Assembly (NCBI GenBank): GCA_900547955.1
Contig: URIR01000015.1
Span: forward strand, 1-41,629
Length of the DNA: 41,629 nucleotides
Reading direction: 5' to 3'
From: an uncultured Eubacteriales bacterium
GTDB lineage: Bacteria; Bacillota; Clostridia; Christensenellales; QALW01
Shown in pieces: positions 1-6,978 of this stretch. The notes under the pieces are model-generated. The model was not told where the DNA came from, did no database searches, and saw only the letters and a program-made list of their open reading frames with translations. How positions within the stretch are numbered: the first letter of the stretch is position 1; every line of letters starts with the position of its first letter. A program made the position numbers and the translations under genes.

Positions 1-21
1 GAAAAAAGAGGGGCGGCGCGG

Positions 22-52
22 GCCCAGCCTCAAGCTTAGCTTGAGGCTGGGC
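22..52. repeat. 14-bp perfect inverted repeat at the window edge
   Basis: The arms at 22-35 and 39-52 pair perfectly around a TTA loop. No T-run follows on the plus strand. On the minus strand a T-run (from 3-8) lies about 14 nt beyond the stem, so it is at best a poor terminator. The centre (GCTTAGC inside a GGCC-flanked stem) resembles the middle hairpins of the nested palindromes at 4655-4797 and 32687-32819. It may be part of a third such element cut by the window edge. Confidence 0.6.
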
Positions 53-130
53 GAAGATTACTATTTCAGCAGCCGGGGTTGACAAATATTTATGAAAACA
101 TTTATAGAATTGAATATTTCTAGAAATTTA

Positions 131-159
131 TTGACATATAAAAAACATTGTGATAACAT
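131..159 (+). promoter_or_regulatory. Candidate promoter upstream of the ABC remnant
   Basis: A perfect TTGACA at 131-136 is followed after 17 nt by TAACAT, a weak -10. A second TTGACA lies at 79-84 with TATAGA 18 nt downstream. The region is very AT-rich, so chance matches are likely. Either could have driven the broken exporter gene that starts at 360. Confidence 0.35.
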
Positions 160-359
160 ATAAATGTTAAAAGGTCTTAGTTAATATTCGGGTATTTCAG
201 TATTATTTTAAAGCCTAATAGAGATAGTATTATGTAAGGCTCTGCTAGTTGATAGTATAGCGAGCTTTTCAATAAAACGAGCAATATATTTTTCACATAA
301 ATCAAGGGTTGTTCATGTAAATCAATGAAAAATTAAATAAAATAGAAAAAACATCTAAA

Positions 360-1009
360 ATGAAAGCAATTATTAAGAATATAAAAAATATATTATGGCT
401 TTGCCGGCCGTATTGGAAATATGGAAGGCTTTATTTAATATTATCCATTACTGTAGCCACCTTGCTTGCTCCAATAAAGGATGTTATATATGTATTTTTT
501 CCTGAAAGAGTGGTGGATTTATTAGTTGGCGGACAATCTTTTTTATATGTAACTCTTTATGCGCTGATTATTTGCAGTATATCGTTAATGACATATTTGA
601 TACCGTGCGCTTTTTATAGTTATTTTGAAAGAAAAAATACATATATTAATTTAAAAATTAATAGCGATATTTATAAGAAAGCTGCGCAAATTGATTATAA
701 ATATATAGATAATCCAGATTATTATAACAGATATACGTGGGCAATAAATGAATATGTTCGTCAAACAAATGCTGCAAGAGATTTTATCAATAATACGTTG
801 CAGTATTTTATGGCCATTGCTGTTTTGCTTTCCATCATTGCAACTATAGGACCATGGATATTGTTAATAGAAGGCGTACAGCTGGTATTGCATGCTATAA
901 TTAATATACGGGAAAATAAAAGGAAGCTGGCACACATGATGAATTAATGCTGTTGCATGGTAAGTATTATGAGATATTTACAAAACAGGCCGAAAATTAT
1001 ATAAAATAA
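360..1009 (+). pseudogene. ABC exporter remnant, internally deleted
   Basis: The open frame 360-947 (195 aa) is the N-terminal part of an ABC exporter membrane domain. It has hydrophobic segments near residues 24-46, 60-86 and 148-172 and the coupling-helix-like stretch YIDNPDYYNR. Exporters of this type are usually near 600 aa, so most of the membrane domain and the whole Walker A/B region are missing. In another frame, codons from 932 read THDELM and end in FTKQAENYIK at the stop at 1009. That is the usual C-terminal end of an exporter ATPase domain (the GTHDEL motif after the H-loop). The simplest reading is one internal deletion that joined the membrane domain to the ATPase tail out of frame. 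The exporter cannot work as it stands. Confidence 0.75.
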
Positions 1010-1025
1010 GGGTCGATAATAAATT

Positions 1026-1142
1026 TATAAAAATGTCCTTTATAATTATAAAGAGCTTGTTCTTAACGGATACGACCGTCAAAAGGTTATGGAAACGCAG
1101 GAATATATTGAATATAGAAATTTGTATTTGAAGGCAAGGTGA
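1026..1142 (+). pseudogene. Orphan C-terminal gene tail
   Basis: An open frame of about 38 codons with no start codon of its own reads through YNYKELVLNGYDRQ and ends with YLKAR at the TGA at 1140-1142. The composition (Tyr, Lys, Glu) looks coded. The ribosome binding site of the next gene (AAGGTGA, 1136-1142) lies inside its last codons, as in translationally coupled operons. It is probably the surviving end of a gene whose front was lost with the adjacent ABC deletion. I do not recognise the family. Confidence 0.4.
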
Positions 1143-1148
1143 ATTTTT

Positions 1149-2033
1149 ATGCAGCTGCAACATATAATTATGGGAACGCGATATAAAAGAGCAAAGAGTT
1201 TTTTTGAGGATATTCAAAATAAAACGTATGCGCATATAAAGGGTGAGGCGCTATCAATTCAGGCGTATGGCTGTACTGGGCATAGAGTTTTCTCTGATTT
1301 GGATATATTGCTGCCGAGAAAAGAATTAGCTGATTTTGAGAGAATATTAAAAGATAATGAATTTTATACAACGTTGCAGTCAAGACAGGATAAAATAATG
1401 ATGCTGTCCTCCTCTCATCAAACGGCTCCTTGGGTAAAAAATATAGAACCTTGGGGACAATTAAATATTGATCTTAATTTTGATATTTTTTGGGGTGAAT
1501 ATACTGGTAAAAGAATAGATATAGCTGAATTTTTATCAGATGCGATGGAAATAGAAATTTATGGATGCCGTATAAAAACTTTGCCGCCTATTAAGGCTAT
1601 GGTGCAACTTATCTTGCATCATTATAAGGATATGAATTCTATTTTTTTGCTGGCGACACGTAAGAGCATAAGGTATAATATGTTCAAGGATGTATATCAT
1701 TTGCTTAAAAATAATTTGGATACAATAGCTTTGGATAAACTGTATGCTATGAGCACTAGATATGAAATAATTCCTTATGTATATTATATTTTATATTATA
1801 CGGCTATTCTTTTTAAAGATGAATTTTTGAGGGAATATATAGAGGCATTTAAAACGCCAGTAGGTGAAGAACTATTGAATTGCTATGGCTTAAATAAATC
1901 TGAACGGCGTGAATGGAGGGTTGATTTTCAAACGCGTTTAGAAAGCAGCAGTTTATATGAACTTATAAAAGATGATTTAACATCTGATGATTTGGAAAAA
2001 ATTGCAATTAACAAAAGGGTGTTTTTGGGCTGA
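1149..2033 (+). CDS. Putative nucleotidyltransferase (NTP_transf_5-like)
   Basis: A 294-aa soluble protein. The N-terminal region carries KGEAL (residues 31-35), then GHRVFSDLDILLP, where D50 and D52 would be the paired metal-binding acidic residues of a nucleotidyltransferase fold. This pattern fits the uncharacterised nucleotidyltransferase family PF14907. Members of that family are often near peptide-antibiotic or polysaccharide gene clusters next to ABC exporters. Here the neighbours upstream are an exporter remnant and an orphan gene tail, which suggests a decayed biosynthetic cluster, but the substrate is unknown. The start ATG has AAGGTGA six bases upstream. The AT-rich codon use (many ATA, TTA, AAT) matches the upstream remnants and differs from the core genes. 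The family call is moderate and the function is inferred. Confidence 0.6.
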   Translation: MQLQHIIMGTRYKRAKSFFEDIQNKTYAHIKGEALSIQAYGCTGHRVFSDLDILLPRKELADFERILKDNEFYTTLQSRQDKIMMLSSSHQTAPWVKNIEPWGQLNIDLNFDIFWGEYTGKRIDIAEFLSDAMEIEIYGCRIKTLPPIKAMVQLILHHYKDMNSIFLLATRKSIRYNMFKDVYHLLKNNLDTIALDKLYAMSTRYEIIPYVYYILYYTAILFKDEFLREYIEAFKTPVGEELLNCYGLNKSERREWRVDFQTRLESSSLYELIKDDLTSDDLEKIAINKRVFLG

Positions 2034-2192
2034 CAGTTTTTATTATATATTTTTGTCTGTTTATTATTGGAGAAATAGAAGATTTCCAGCATATTAGCCA
2101 CTTTTAGATAATGCATATTTTCAAAATTATTAGCTATTAAAAATTTTAGGTATATGCTGCTAAAATTGAAATAGGAAAACGGCACATTTTTT

Positions 2193-2232
2193 CAAAGGGA
2201 AAATAAAACGGGGCAAAATGAACTTTGCCCCG
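2193..2232 (-). terminator. Terminator-like hairpin pointing left
   Basis: CGGGGCAAA at 2209-2217 pairs perfectly with TTTGCCCCG at 2224-2232 around a 6-nt loop. On the minus strand the stem is followed by TTTTATTTTCCC, so it reads as an intrinsic terminator for leftward transcription. No intact leftward gene lies to its right, so it may be a leftover of a lost gene. The rest of 2034-2317 shows no convincing gene. Confidence 0.45.
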
Positions 2233-2317
2233 ATATGGTGCAGTTGAGCAATCCAAATCCGAACCTGTTTTCTTATCGGCCAATGCGGTTTTGAGGTCAT
2301 CAAAAGTGATAAGATAG

Positions 2318-3103
2318 ATGTTTAACACATTTGCACATAGTTGCTTACTCTCTCTCCACACAAAGGAAGAACAGGCTGAAGCTATCATGTGGTTTTGCCA
2401 AAAAGATACTGGCAATCCTGAAATCTCTTTAGCAACCATTAATCAATATTTTGAAGTCGCCTGTTTGTCAAAGTTGAATGTAACCCGAGCGAAAGCATCA
2501 TTTGCTAAAAGCAAAAATGTTTGTAAAGGTAGCAAGTCTGGCTTATACAAGCTAACACTCCCTGCAGTTACTGCTTTTGAAAAAGAATATGGATATTTAT
2601 GGGAAACAGAACCGCAAATTGAGGATGCTGCCGGAATTTTGAGGACACCATATCTTTCGGATGAAGAGATAGGGCAAGCTCAAAAGATGGCCCAATTATA
2701 TATTGTTTTGCATTGTTATGAAAACTCTGCACGCAAACTGGTGGAACTGGTGTTACATAGAAAACTAGGGGATAATTGGTGGGAAATTGCGGCAAATTCC
2801 GCTCAAAAGAGTAAGGTGAAATCCAGGGAAGAAACAGAGAAAAAGCACTACTGGCTTACTCCTCGCGGCGATAATCCATTATTCTATATCGACTGGGCAG
2901 ACTTACTTTCCCTTATTCGAAAATATGAAGCTGATTTTCTTCCCTACATCAAAGATATTAAATTTGTAGAACTTCGTTTTGAAGAGCTAGAAAGAGTTCG
3001 TAATATAACTGCTCATAACGGCTTTCTCCCTAATAGTGAAGACTTTCAACGTGTAATATTATCTTTTAAGGATTGGTGCCGACAAACAACAAATATCCAA
3101 TAA
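2318..3103 (+). CDS. HEPN-domain protein (Swt1-type HEPN), possible defence gene
   Basis: A 261-aa protein. The N-terminal half (residues about 15-95) looks like a small winged-helix-type domain, with TKEEQAEAIMWF, a helix-rich middle and GLYKLTLPAV. The C-terminal third (about 185-255) matches a HEPN fold of the Swt1-associated type: LFYIDWADLLSLIRKYE, then LERVRNITAHNGF. R228 and H233 form the R-x4-H signature of active HEPN ribonucleases. HEPN proteins commonly act as toxins or abortive-infection nucleases, but no antitoxin is visible here. An in-frame stop lies directly before the ATG and no good ribosome binding site is seen, so the true start may be slightly downstream. The gene sits alone between AT-rich accessory DNA and a tRNA. 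The domain call is fairly sure; the defence role is inferred. Confidence 0.65.
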   Translation: MFNTFAHSCLLSLHTKEEQAEAIMWFCQKDTGNPEISLATINQYFEVACLSKLNVTRAKASFAKSKNVCKGSKSGLYKLTLPAVTAFEKEYGYLWETEPQIEDAAGILRTPYLSDEEIGQAQKMAQLYIVLHCYENSARKLVELVLHRKLGDNWWEIAANSAQKSKVKSREETEKKHYWLTPRGDNPLFYIDWADLLSLIRKYEADFLPYIKDIKFVELRFEELERVRNITAHNGFLPNSEDFQRVILSFKDWCRQTTNIQ

Positions 3104-3128
3104 TCAGATGCGCACTTTTATCAGATAC

Positions 3129-3196
3129 CGCAGCAAAGGTTTTCTCTTTGTTGCGTACAAAGCCAGGAAGCTATTATAAAAGGTTTCCTGGCTTTG
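3129..3196 (+). terminator. Two tandem hairpins after the HEPN gene
   Basis: CGCAGCAAAG (3129-3138) pairs with CTTTGTTGCG (3146-3155) with one G-T pair. CAAAGCCAGGAA (3158-3169) then pairs perfectly with TTCCTGGCTTTG (3185-3196). Only a weak T-rich tail follows. Their place just after the stop codon suggests a terminator. Nothing else is visible up to about 3360. Confidence 0.5.
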
Positions 3197-3359
3197 CTTA
3201 TAATTTGTTCCTACGAAAATAGTATCTATCGTGCGCCGCGAAAGCACATAGTGAAAACTCTTTGGCAAGATCTAAAAATCTTGATTTCCTCTACGGCACC
3301 TTGGCTTAGATGAAATTTTCCGCTTCACTCCATTGCGGAAATGGGTGGTTTCGTAATGG

Positions 3360-3414
3360 TCAAAGAAAACAAATAATCCGAACCCATCCCCTATCGGAAA
3401 CAAGTTCGGATTAT
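3360..3414 (-). terminator. Terminator of tRNA-Arg
   Basis: ATAATCCGAAC at 3373-3383 pairs with GTTCGGATTAT at 3404-3414. On the minus strand the stem is followed by TTTGTTTTCTTTG. It lies directly downstream of the tRNA 3' end. Confidence 0.75.
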
Positions 3415-3419
3415 ATTGG

Positions 3420-3496
3420 TGGTGCGCCTGAAGGGATTCGAACCCCTGGCCCACGGCTTAGAAGGCCGTTGCTCTATCCAACTGAGCTACAGGCGC
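3420..3496 (-). tRNA. tRNA-Arg (anticodon TCT), CCA encoded
   Basis: A full cloverleaf reads on the minus strand. The acceptor stem GCGCCTG pairs with CAGGCGC. The D-stem is GCTC/GAGC and the anticodon stem is ACGGC/GCCGT with loop CTTCTAA, giving anticodon TCT. The T-arm is AGGGG-TTCGAAT-CCCTT. Discriminator A and an encoded CCA end at 3420. The 3' end faces the AT-rich accessory DNA on the left, the side on which integrating elements usually insert. Confidence 0.97.
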
Positions 3497-3623
3497 ATAT
3501 TATATTTAATTATTATAATATATTGTTTGCGAAGTTTATTATAATTATTTTATGGAAATAAGTCAATCAGATATTTTTTATATTATAATAATTTATGTTA
3601 GCAGAAAAATTTTCATGGCGACA

Positions 3624-3652
3624 ATGACAGAGTGTAAAGAGAATGCTATAAT
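3624..3652 (+). promoter_or_regulatory. SigA-type promoter of the AAA ATPase gene
   Basis: The -35 ATGACA at 3624-3629 and the extended -10 TGCTATAAT (TATAAT at 3647-3652) are separated by 17 nt. Transcription would start near 3659, leaving a short leader before the ATG at 3706. Confidence 0.7.
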
Positions 3653-3705
3653 ATTTTTATAGTGTAATTTAGGTTGGGTGTGCCTGTAAAAAAGGAGACT
3701 GCGGA

Positions 3706-4566
3706 ATGATATATCTAAATTATTTTACTTTTCCGAATAGCGATATGGAGTTCGATTTTTTTCTTAAGCAAAAAAGGACATGTTATAATTCCTATTATCC
3801 GTTTCAAATACTTTCAAAGCATGCTTTTTGCCGAATAGATTTTGAGCCTGTCACTATTCTTTATGGCGGAAACGGTACGGGAAAAACTACGGCGCTAAAT
3901 ATAATTGCGGAAAAGCTGCGTCTTTTGCGGGACAGCAAGTTTAACAGGTCTAACTTTTTTGGGGAGTATCTAAAACTGTGCGGCTATGAGCTGCATGAGC
4001 CGCTCCCAGATAACAGCCGGGCTATTACCAGCGACGATGTTTTTGACTATATGCTGACCGTGCGGGATATAAATGAGGGCATTGATTTAAAGAAGGAAAC
4101 TCTTTTCGAGGATTATCTGGATGCAAAATATGCTAAGTTTCAGGTGCGCTCGTTGGACGACTATGACAATCTTAAGAGAGTAACTAAAGCCAGAAGGATG
4201 ACCCAGTCCAAATTTGTTCGCTCAGAATTAATGGATAATATCCGAGAATGCTCAAATGGGGAGAGCGCGTTTTTATATTTCTCAGAAAAGATTACTGAAA
4301 ATGGGCTTTTTCTGTTGGACGAGCCTGAAAACAGTCTTTCGCCTGTCAGACAGCGGGAATTGATAAAATACATAGAGGATTCAGCCAGGTTTTTTGGCTG
4401 TCAGTTTGTTATATCGACGCATTCGCCCTTTGTTCTGTCAATGAATGGAGCGAAAATATATGATTTGGATGATGAGCCTGTGGACGTAAAAAGGTGGACT
4501 CAGCTGGAAAATGTTAAGGAGTATTATAGATTCTTTAAAGAGCATGAAAGGGAGTTTGACGATTGA
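3706..4566 (+). CDS. Stand-alone AAA/ABC-type ATPase
   Basis: A 286-aa soluble ATPase. Walker A is GGNGTGKTT (residues 54-62). An ABC-signature-like CSNGES follows near residue 182-187, then Walker B FLLDEPENS near 201-209 and the switch histidine in STHSPFVL near 239. No membrane segment or transporter partner is present. This is the SMC/RecF-like predicted ATPase type (AAA_15/AAA_21 group), in which two ATPase heads close around ATP to drive DNA or toxin-antitoxin functions. AAAGGAG lies eight bases before the ATG. The gene is alone behind its own promoter and is followed by the nested palindrome. The role is unknown: it may be housekeeping or an orphan of an OLD-like or retron-type system, but no partner gene is adjacent. 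Confidence 0.7.
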   Translation: MIYLNYFTFPNSDMEFDFFLKQKRTCYNSYYPFQILSKHAFCRIDFEPVTILYGGNGTGKTTALNIIAEKLRLLRDSKFNRSNFFGEYLKLCGYELHEPLPDNSRAITSDDVFDYMLTVRDINEGIDLKKETLFEDYLDAKYAKFQVRSLDDYDNLKRVTKARRMTQSKFVRSELMDNIRECSNGESAFLYFSEKITENGLFLLDEPENSLSPVRQRELIKYIEDSARFFGCQFVISTHSPFVLSMNGAKIYDLDDEPVDVKRWTQLENVKEYYRFFKEHEREFDD

Positions 4567-4654
4567 GCGCTGGAGAAGGTATTAAATGCTTGGTATATAT
4601 GGGAAATTAAGCTATTAAAGACATTTTTAGCTTTGGTTAGAGCGGCGTTTGTTT

Positions 4655-4797
4655 CTGTTACCGCATAAAAGTTAATAATGCTTAGGGGGCGGCTCTTGAG
4701 CCGGCTTTGCCGGCTGGGCCGAGCTTTAGCTCGGCCCGCGGCCTTGCGGCCGCCAAGAGCCGCCCCCTAAGCATTATTAACTTTTATGCGGTAACAG
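4655..4797. repeat. 143-bp nested palindrome with three internal hairpins
   Basis: The arms 4655-4698 and 4754-4797 are perfectly complementary over 44 bp. The 55 bases between them fold entirely into three adjacent hairpins: 4699-4715 (AGCCGGC, loop TTT), 4716-4737 (GGGCCGAGC, loop TTTA) and 4738-4753 (GCGGCC, loop TTGC). The whole is therefore a four-way junction with no unpaired linker. GTTTCT occurs directly repeated at 4651-4656 and 4797-4802, which could be a target duplication. No protein is encoded. The same architecture with unrelated arms occurs at 32687-32819. Confidence 0.9.
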
Positions 4798-4814
4798 TTT
4801 CTATTAATCAACGT

Positions 4815-4843
4815 TTGACAACCTATACCCCTATATGTATAAT
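4815..4843 (+). promoter_or_regulatory. Consensus SigA promoter of the metal ATPase
   Basis: A perfect TTGACA at 4815-4820, a 17-nt spacer and a perfect TATAAT at 4838-4843. Transcription would start near 4850. A promoter this strong in front of a metal exporter normally needs a repressor. Confidence 0.9.
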
Positions 4844-4866
4844 TTATATATACCTAATGGGGTATA
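4824..4866 (+). promoter_or_regulatory. Metal-responsive operator, CsoR-like
   Basis: TATACCCC (4824-4831, inside the promoter spacer) and GGGGTATA (4859-4866, just after the expected transcription start) are perfect inverted copies. Nested within them, TATACC-N6-GGTATA at 4849-4866 resembles the ATACC...GGGGTAT operator of CsoR-type copper repressors. The position over the spacer and start site fits repression. No csoR gene is in the window, so the regulator is inferred only. Confidence 0.55.
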
Positions 4867-4883
4867 AAGGGAGGCGTTTTAAT

Positions 4884-6782
4884 ATGAAAAAGCTTATGGA
4901 AAAACTCGAGCAGGTTTTAGCGCGTGGAGGAGTTAAAAAAGATATAATCCTATTAGCTGTCTCTGGCATAGCCTTGATAGTCAGCATATTTAATTTGCTG
5001 CCCCTGCCCTTTGATGTGGCTTGGATAGCCATTATTCTATGCGGTGTTCCCATAGTGCTGGAGGCAATCATAGGATTAGTTACAGCCTTTGATATAAAGG
5101 CGGACGTTTTAGTTTCCATAGCGCTTATAGCTTCGGTAATTATAGGCGAGGATTTTGCTGCGGGTGAAATTGCATTTATAATGCAGCTGGGAGCGCTTTT
5201 GGAGGACCTAACTGTTGCTAAAGCCAGAGCGGGAATAGAAAGGCTGGTTCATCTTACGCCGCAGACGGCGCGGGTTATAAGCGCCGGCGGAGAAATTATA
5301 ATTCCGTGCGAGCAGGTTAAAATTGGGGATATTCTGCGCGTGCTGCCTGGGGAAAGCGTCCCTGTGGATGGAGTAATTTTATCAGGGCAAACTTCTATTA
5401 ATCAGGCTGTTATGACAGGAGAGCCCCTGCCGGTAGATAAAGGGGCGGGAGACGAGGTTTTAAGCGGTACGGTTAATCAATTCGGCTCGTTTGAAATGCG
5501 GGCTGTAAAGGTGGGACAGGACAGTTCTATACAACGTATGATAAGCCTGGTGCAGTCAGCAGACCCGGGTAAGGCTAAGATTGTAGGGATTGCCGACCGC
5601 TGGGCTGCTTGGATAGTTGCTATCGCTCTTGCTGCTGCGGCGCTGACCTGGATTATTACGGGAGAAATAATACGCGCAGTTACTATCCTGGTGGTATTTT
5701 GTCCCTGCGCTCTTGTGCTTGCTACTCCTACGGCTATTATGGCCGCTATTGGTAATGCAGCTAAGCATGGCTTGCTGGTTAAAGAGGGCGGCGCTCTGGA
5801 AAAATTGGCCAGAGTAAGCCGGATTGCCTTTGATAAAACAGGCACGCTTACATATGGGGTTCCTGAGGTGAAGGCGATTTTCAGCATGGATGCGCAATAT
5901 TCGGAGGATGAATTATATATGCTGGCCGCTTCGGCTGAAATTCGTTCGGAGCATCCGCTGGGCAAAGCGGTAGTACGTTGCTATAAAAGGGATACCGCCT
6001 CATTGCCTTTCCAGCCGGAGGCTTTCCAAATGCTGCCTGGCAGAGGAGTATGGGCTGTATCGCGCGGCTTGGAAGTCCTGGCGGGAAATCAGGAGCTGCT
6101 GCGCGACCGCGAAATAATTATACCGGAGGAATGGAACTGCCGACTTGAGGCGTTTTTATCTGCTGGCTGCACCATTATTTTTATTGCGCTTAATAAAGTG
6201 CCGGCTGGATTTATAGCGCTGGCCGACGAGCTTCGGCCTCAAAGCGCGCAAATAATAAAGCGTCTTTTAACATTAAAGGTTGCTCCGGTGCTTTTAACAG
6301 GAGACCATCCCCAAGCCGCTCAGTCTATAGCTAGGCAGCTGGGTATAAATGAAGTTCATGCGCAGTGCATGCCTGAGGATAAGTTAAAATATATAGACGG
6401 TTTTCAGAAGCTTAATCAGCCGGTTTGTATGATAGGAGATGGGATAAATGACGCTCCTGCTCTGAAAAAAGCGGATGTTGGAATAGCTATGGGAGGGGTG
6501 GGAAGCGATATAGCTGTAGATGCGGCGGATATAGCGCTAGTGGACGATGAGATAAAGGAACTTCCTCATTTGTTTGCTTTGGCTAGGCGTATGCTTGTTA
6601 CTATTAAATGCAATCTCTCTTTTTCGATGCTGCTTAATTTTATTGCGATAGCGCTTGCCATAACAGGGGTGCTGAATCCGGTAGTAGGGGCGTTGGTACA
6701 TAATGCCGGTTCAGTCCTTGTTATTATTAATTCAGCGCTGCTGCTGAGATGGAAAAGACGCCGCTGGAAGGAAGCCGGCTAA
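4884..6782 (+). CDS. Heavy-metal P1B-type ATPase
   Basis: A 632-aa membrane pump that exports or imports a transition metal with ATP. It has N-terminal hydrophobic segments, the actuator-domain TGE (MTGEPLP), the metal-site motif CPC (residues 273-275, FCPCALVLATP), the phosphorylated Asp in DKTGT (residue 317), the P1B-specific SEHPLG and the hinge GDGINDAP (from residue 518). The C-terminus has NAGSVLVIINS in the last helix. The usual N-terminal Cys-x-x-Cys metal-binding domain is absent. The ATG at 4884 is chosen because AAAGGGAGG lies nine bases upstream. An open frame extends back to 4707, but it runs through the nested palindrome and the promoter. The metal is uncertain: the operator suggests copper-like control, while the last-helix motif is more like Zn/Cd/Co or CtpC-type pumps. 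Confidence 0.9.
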   Translation: MKKLMEKLEQVLARGGVKKDIILLAVSGIALIVSIFNLLPLPFDVAWIAIILCGVPIVLEAIIGLVTAFDIKADVLVSIALIASVIIGEDFAAGEIAFIMQLGALLEDLTVAKARAGIERLVHLTPQTARVISAGGEIIIPCEQVKIGDILRVLPGESVPVDGVILSGQTSINQAVMTGEPLPVDKGAGDEVLSGTVNQFGSFEMRAVKVGQDSSIQRMISLVQSADPGKAKIVGIADRWAAWIVAIALAAAALTWIITGEIIRAVTILVVFCPCALVLATPTAIMAAIGNAAKHGLLVKEGGALEKLARVSRIAFDKTGTLTYGVPEVKAIFSMDAQYSEDELYMLAASAEIRSEHPLGKAVVRCYKRDTASLPFQPEAFQMLPGRGVWAVSRGLEVLAGNQELLRDREIIIPEEWNCRLEAFLSAGCTIIFIALNKVPAGFIALADELRPQSAQIIKRLLTLKVAPVLLTGDHPQAAQSIARQLGINEVHAQCMPEDKLKYIDGFQKLNQPVCMIGDGINDAPALKKADVGIAMGGVGSDIAVDAADIALVDDEIKELPHLFALARRMLVTIKCNLSFSMLLNFIAIALAITGVLNPVVGALVHNAGSVLVIINSALLLRWKRRRWKEAG

Positions 6783-6854
6783 CAATATTCCATCAGGACA
6801 AGACAATTAGAGCTAATGCGCGGCGGAGAGGCGAGCGCCCTGTTTTACCGCATT

Positions 6855-6880
6855 GCCGTATTTATAATAACGGCTTTTTT
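6855..6880 (+). terminator. Terminator of the metal ATPase
   Basis: GCCGT (6855-6859) pairs with ACGGC (6870-6874), followed by TTTTTT. The stem is short, but the T-run and position about 75 bases after the stop codon fit. Nothing else is visible up to 6978. Confidence 0.6.
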
Positions 6881-6978
6881 ATGTAACAATGCTTAGAGCG
6901 GCTGGGTACGGGCATATGGGCATGGGAATATGGATTTTTATGTAGGGACGGCATATTGAGCATAAGGGCTAGGGCGCA

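Noticed and set aside
4707..4883. An in-frame 59-codon N-terminal extension of the metal ATPase
   Set aside because: It runs through the nested palindrome and the consensus promoter and has no ribosome binding site. ATG 4884 has one.
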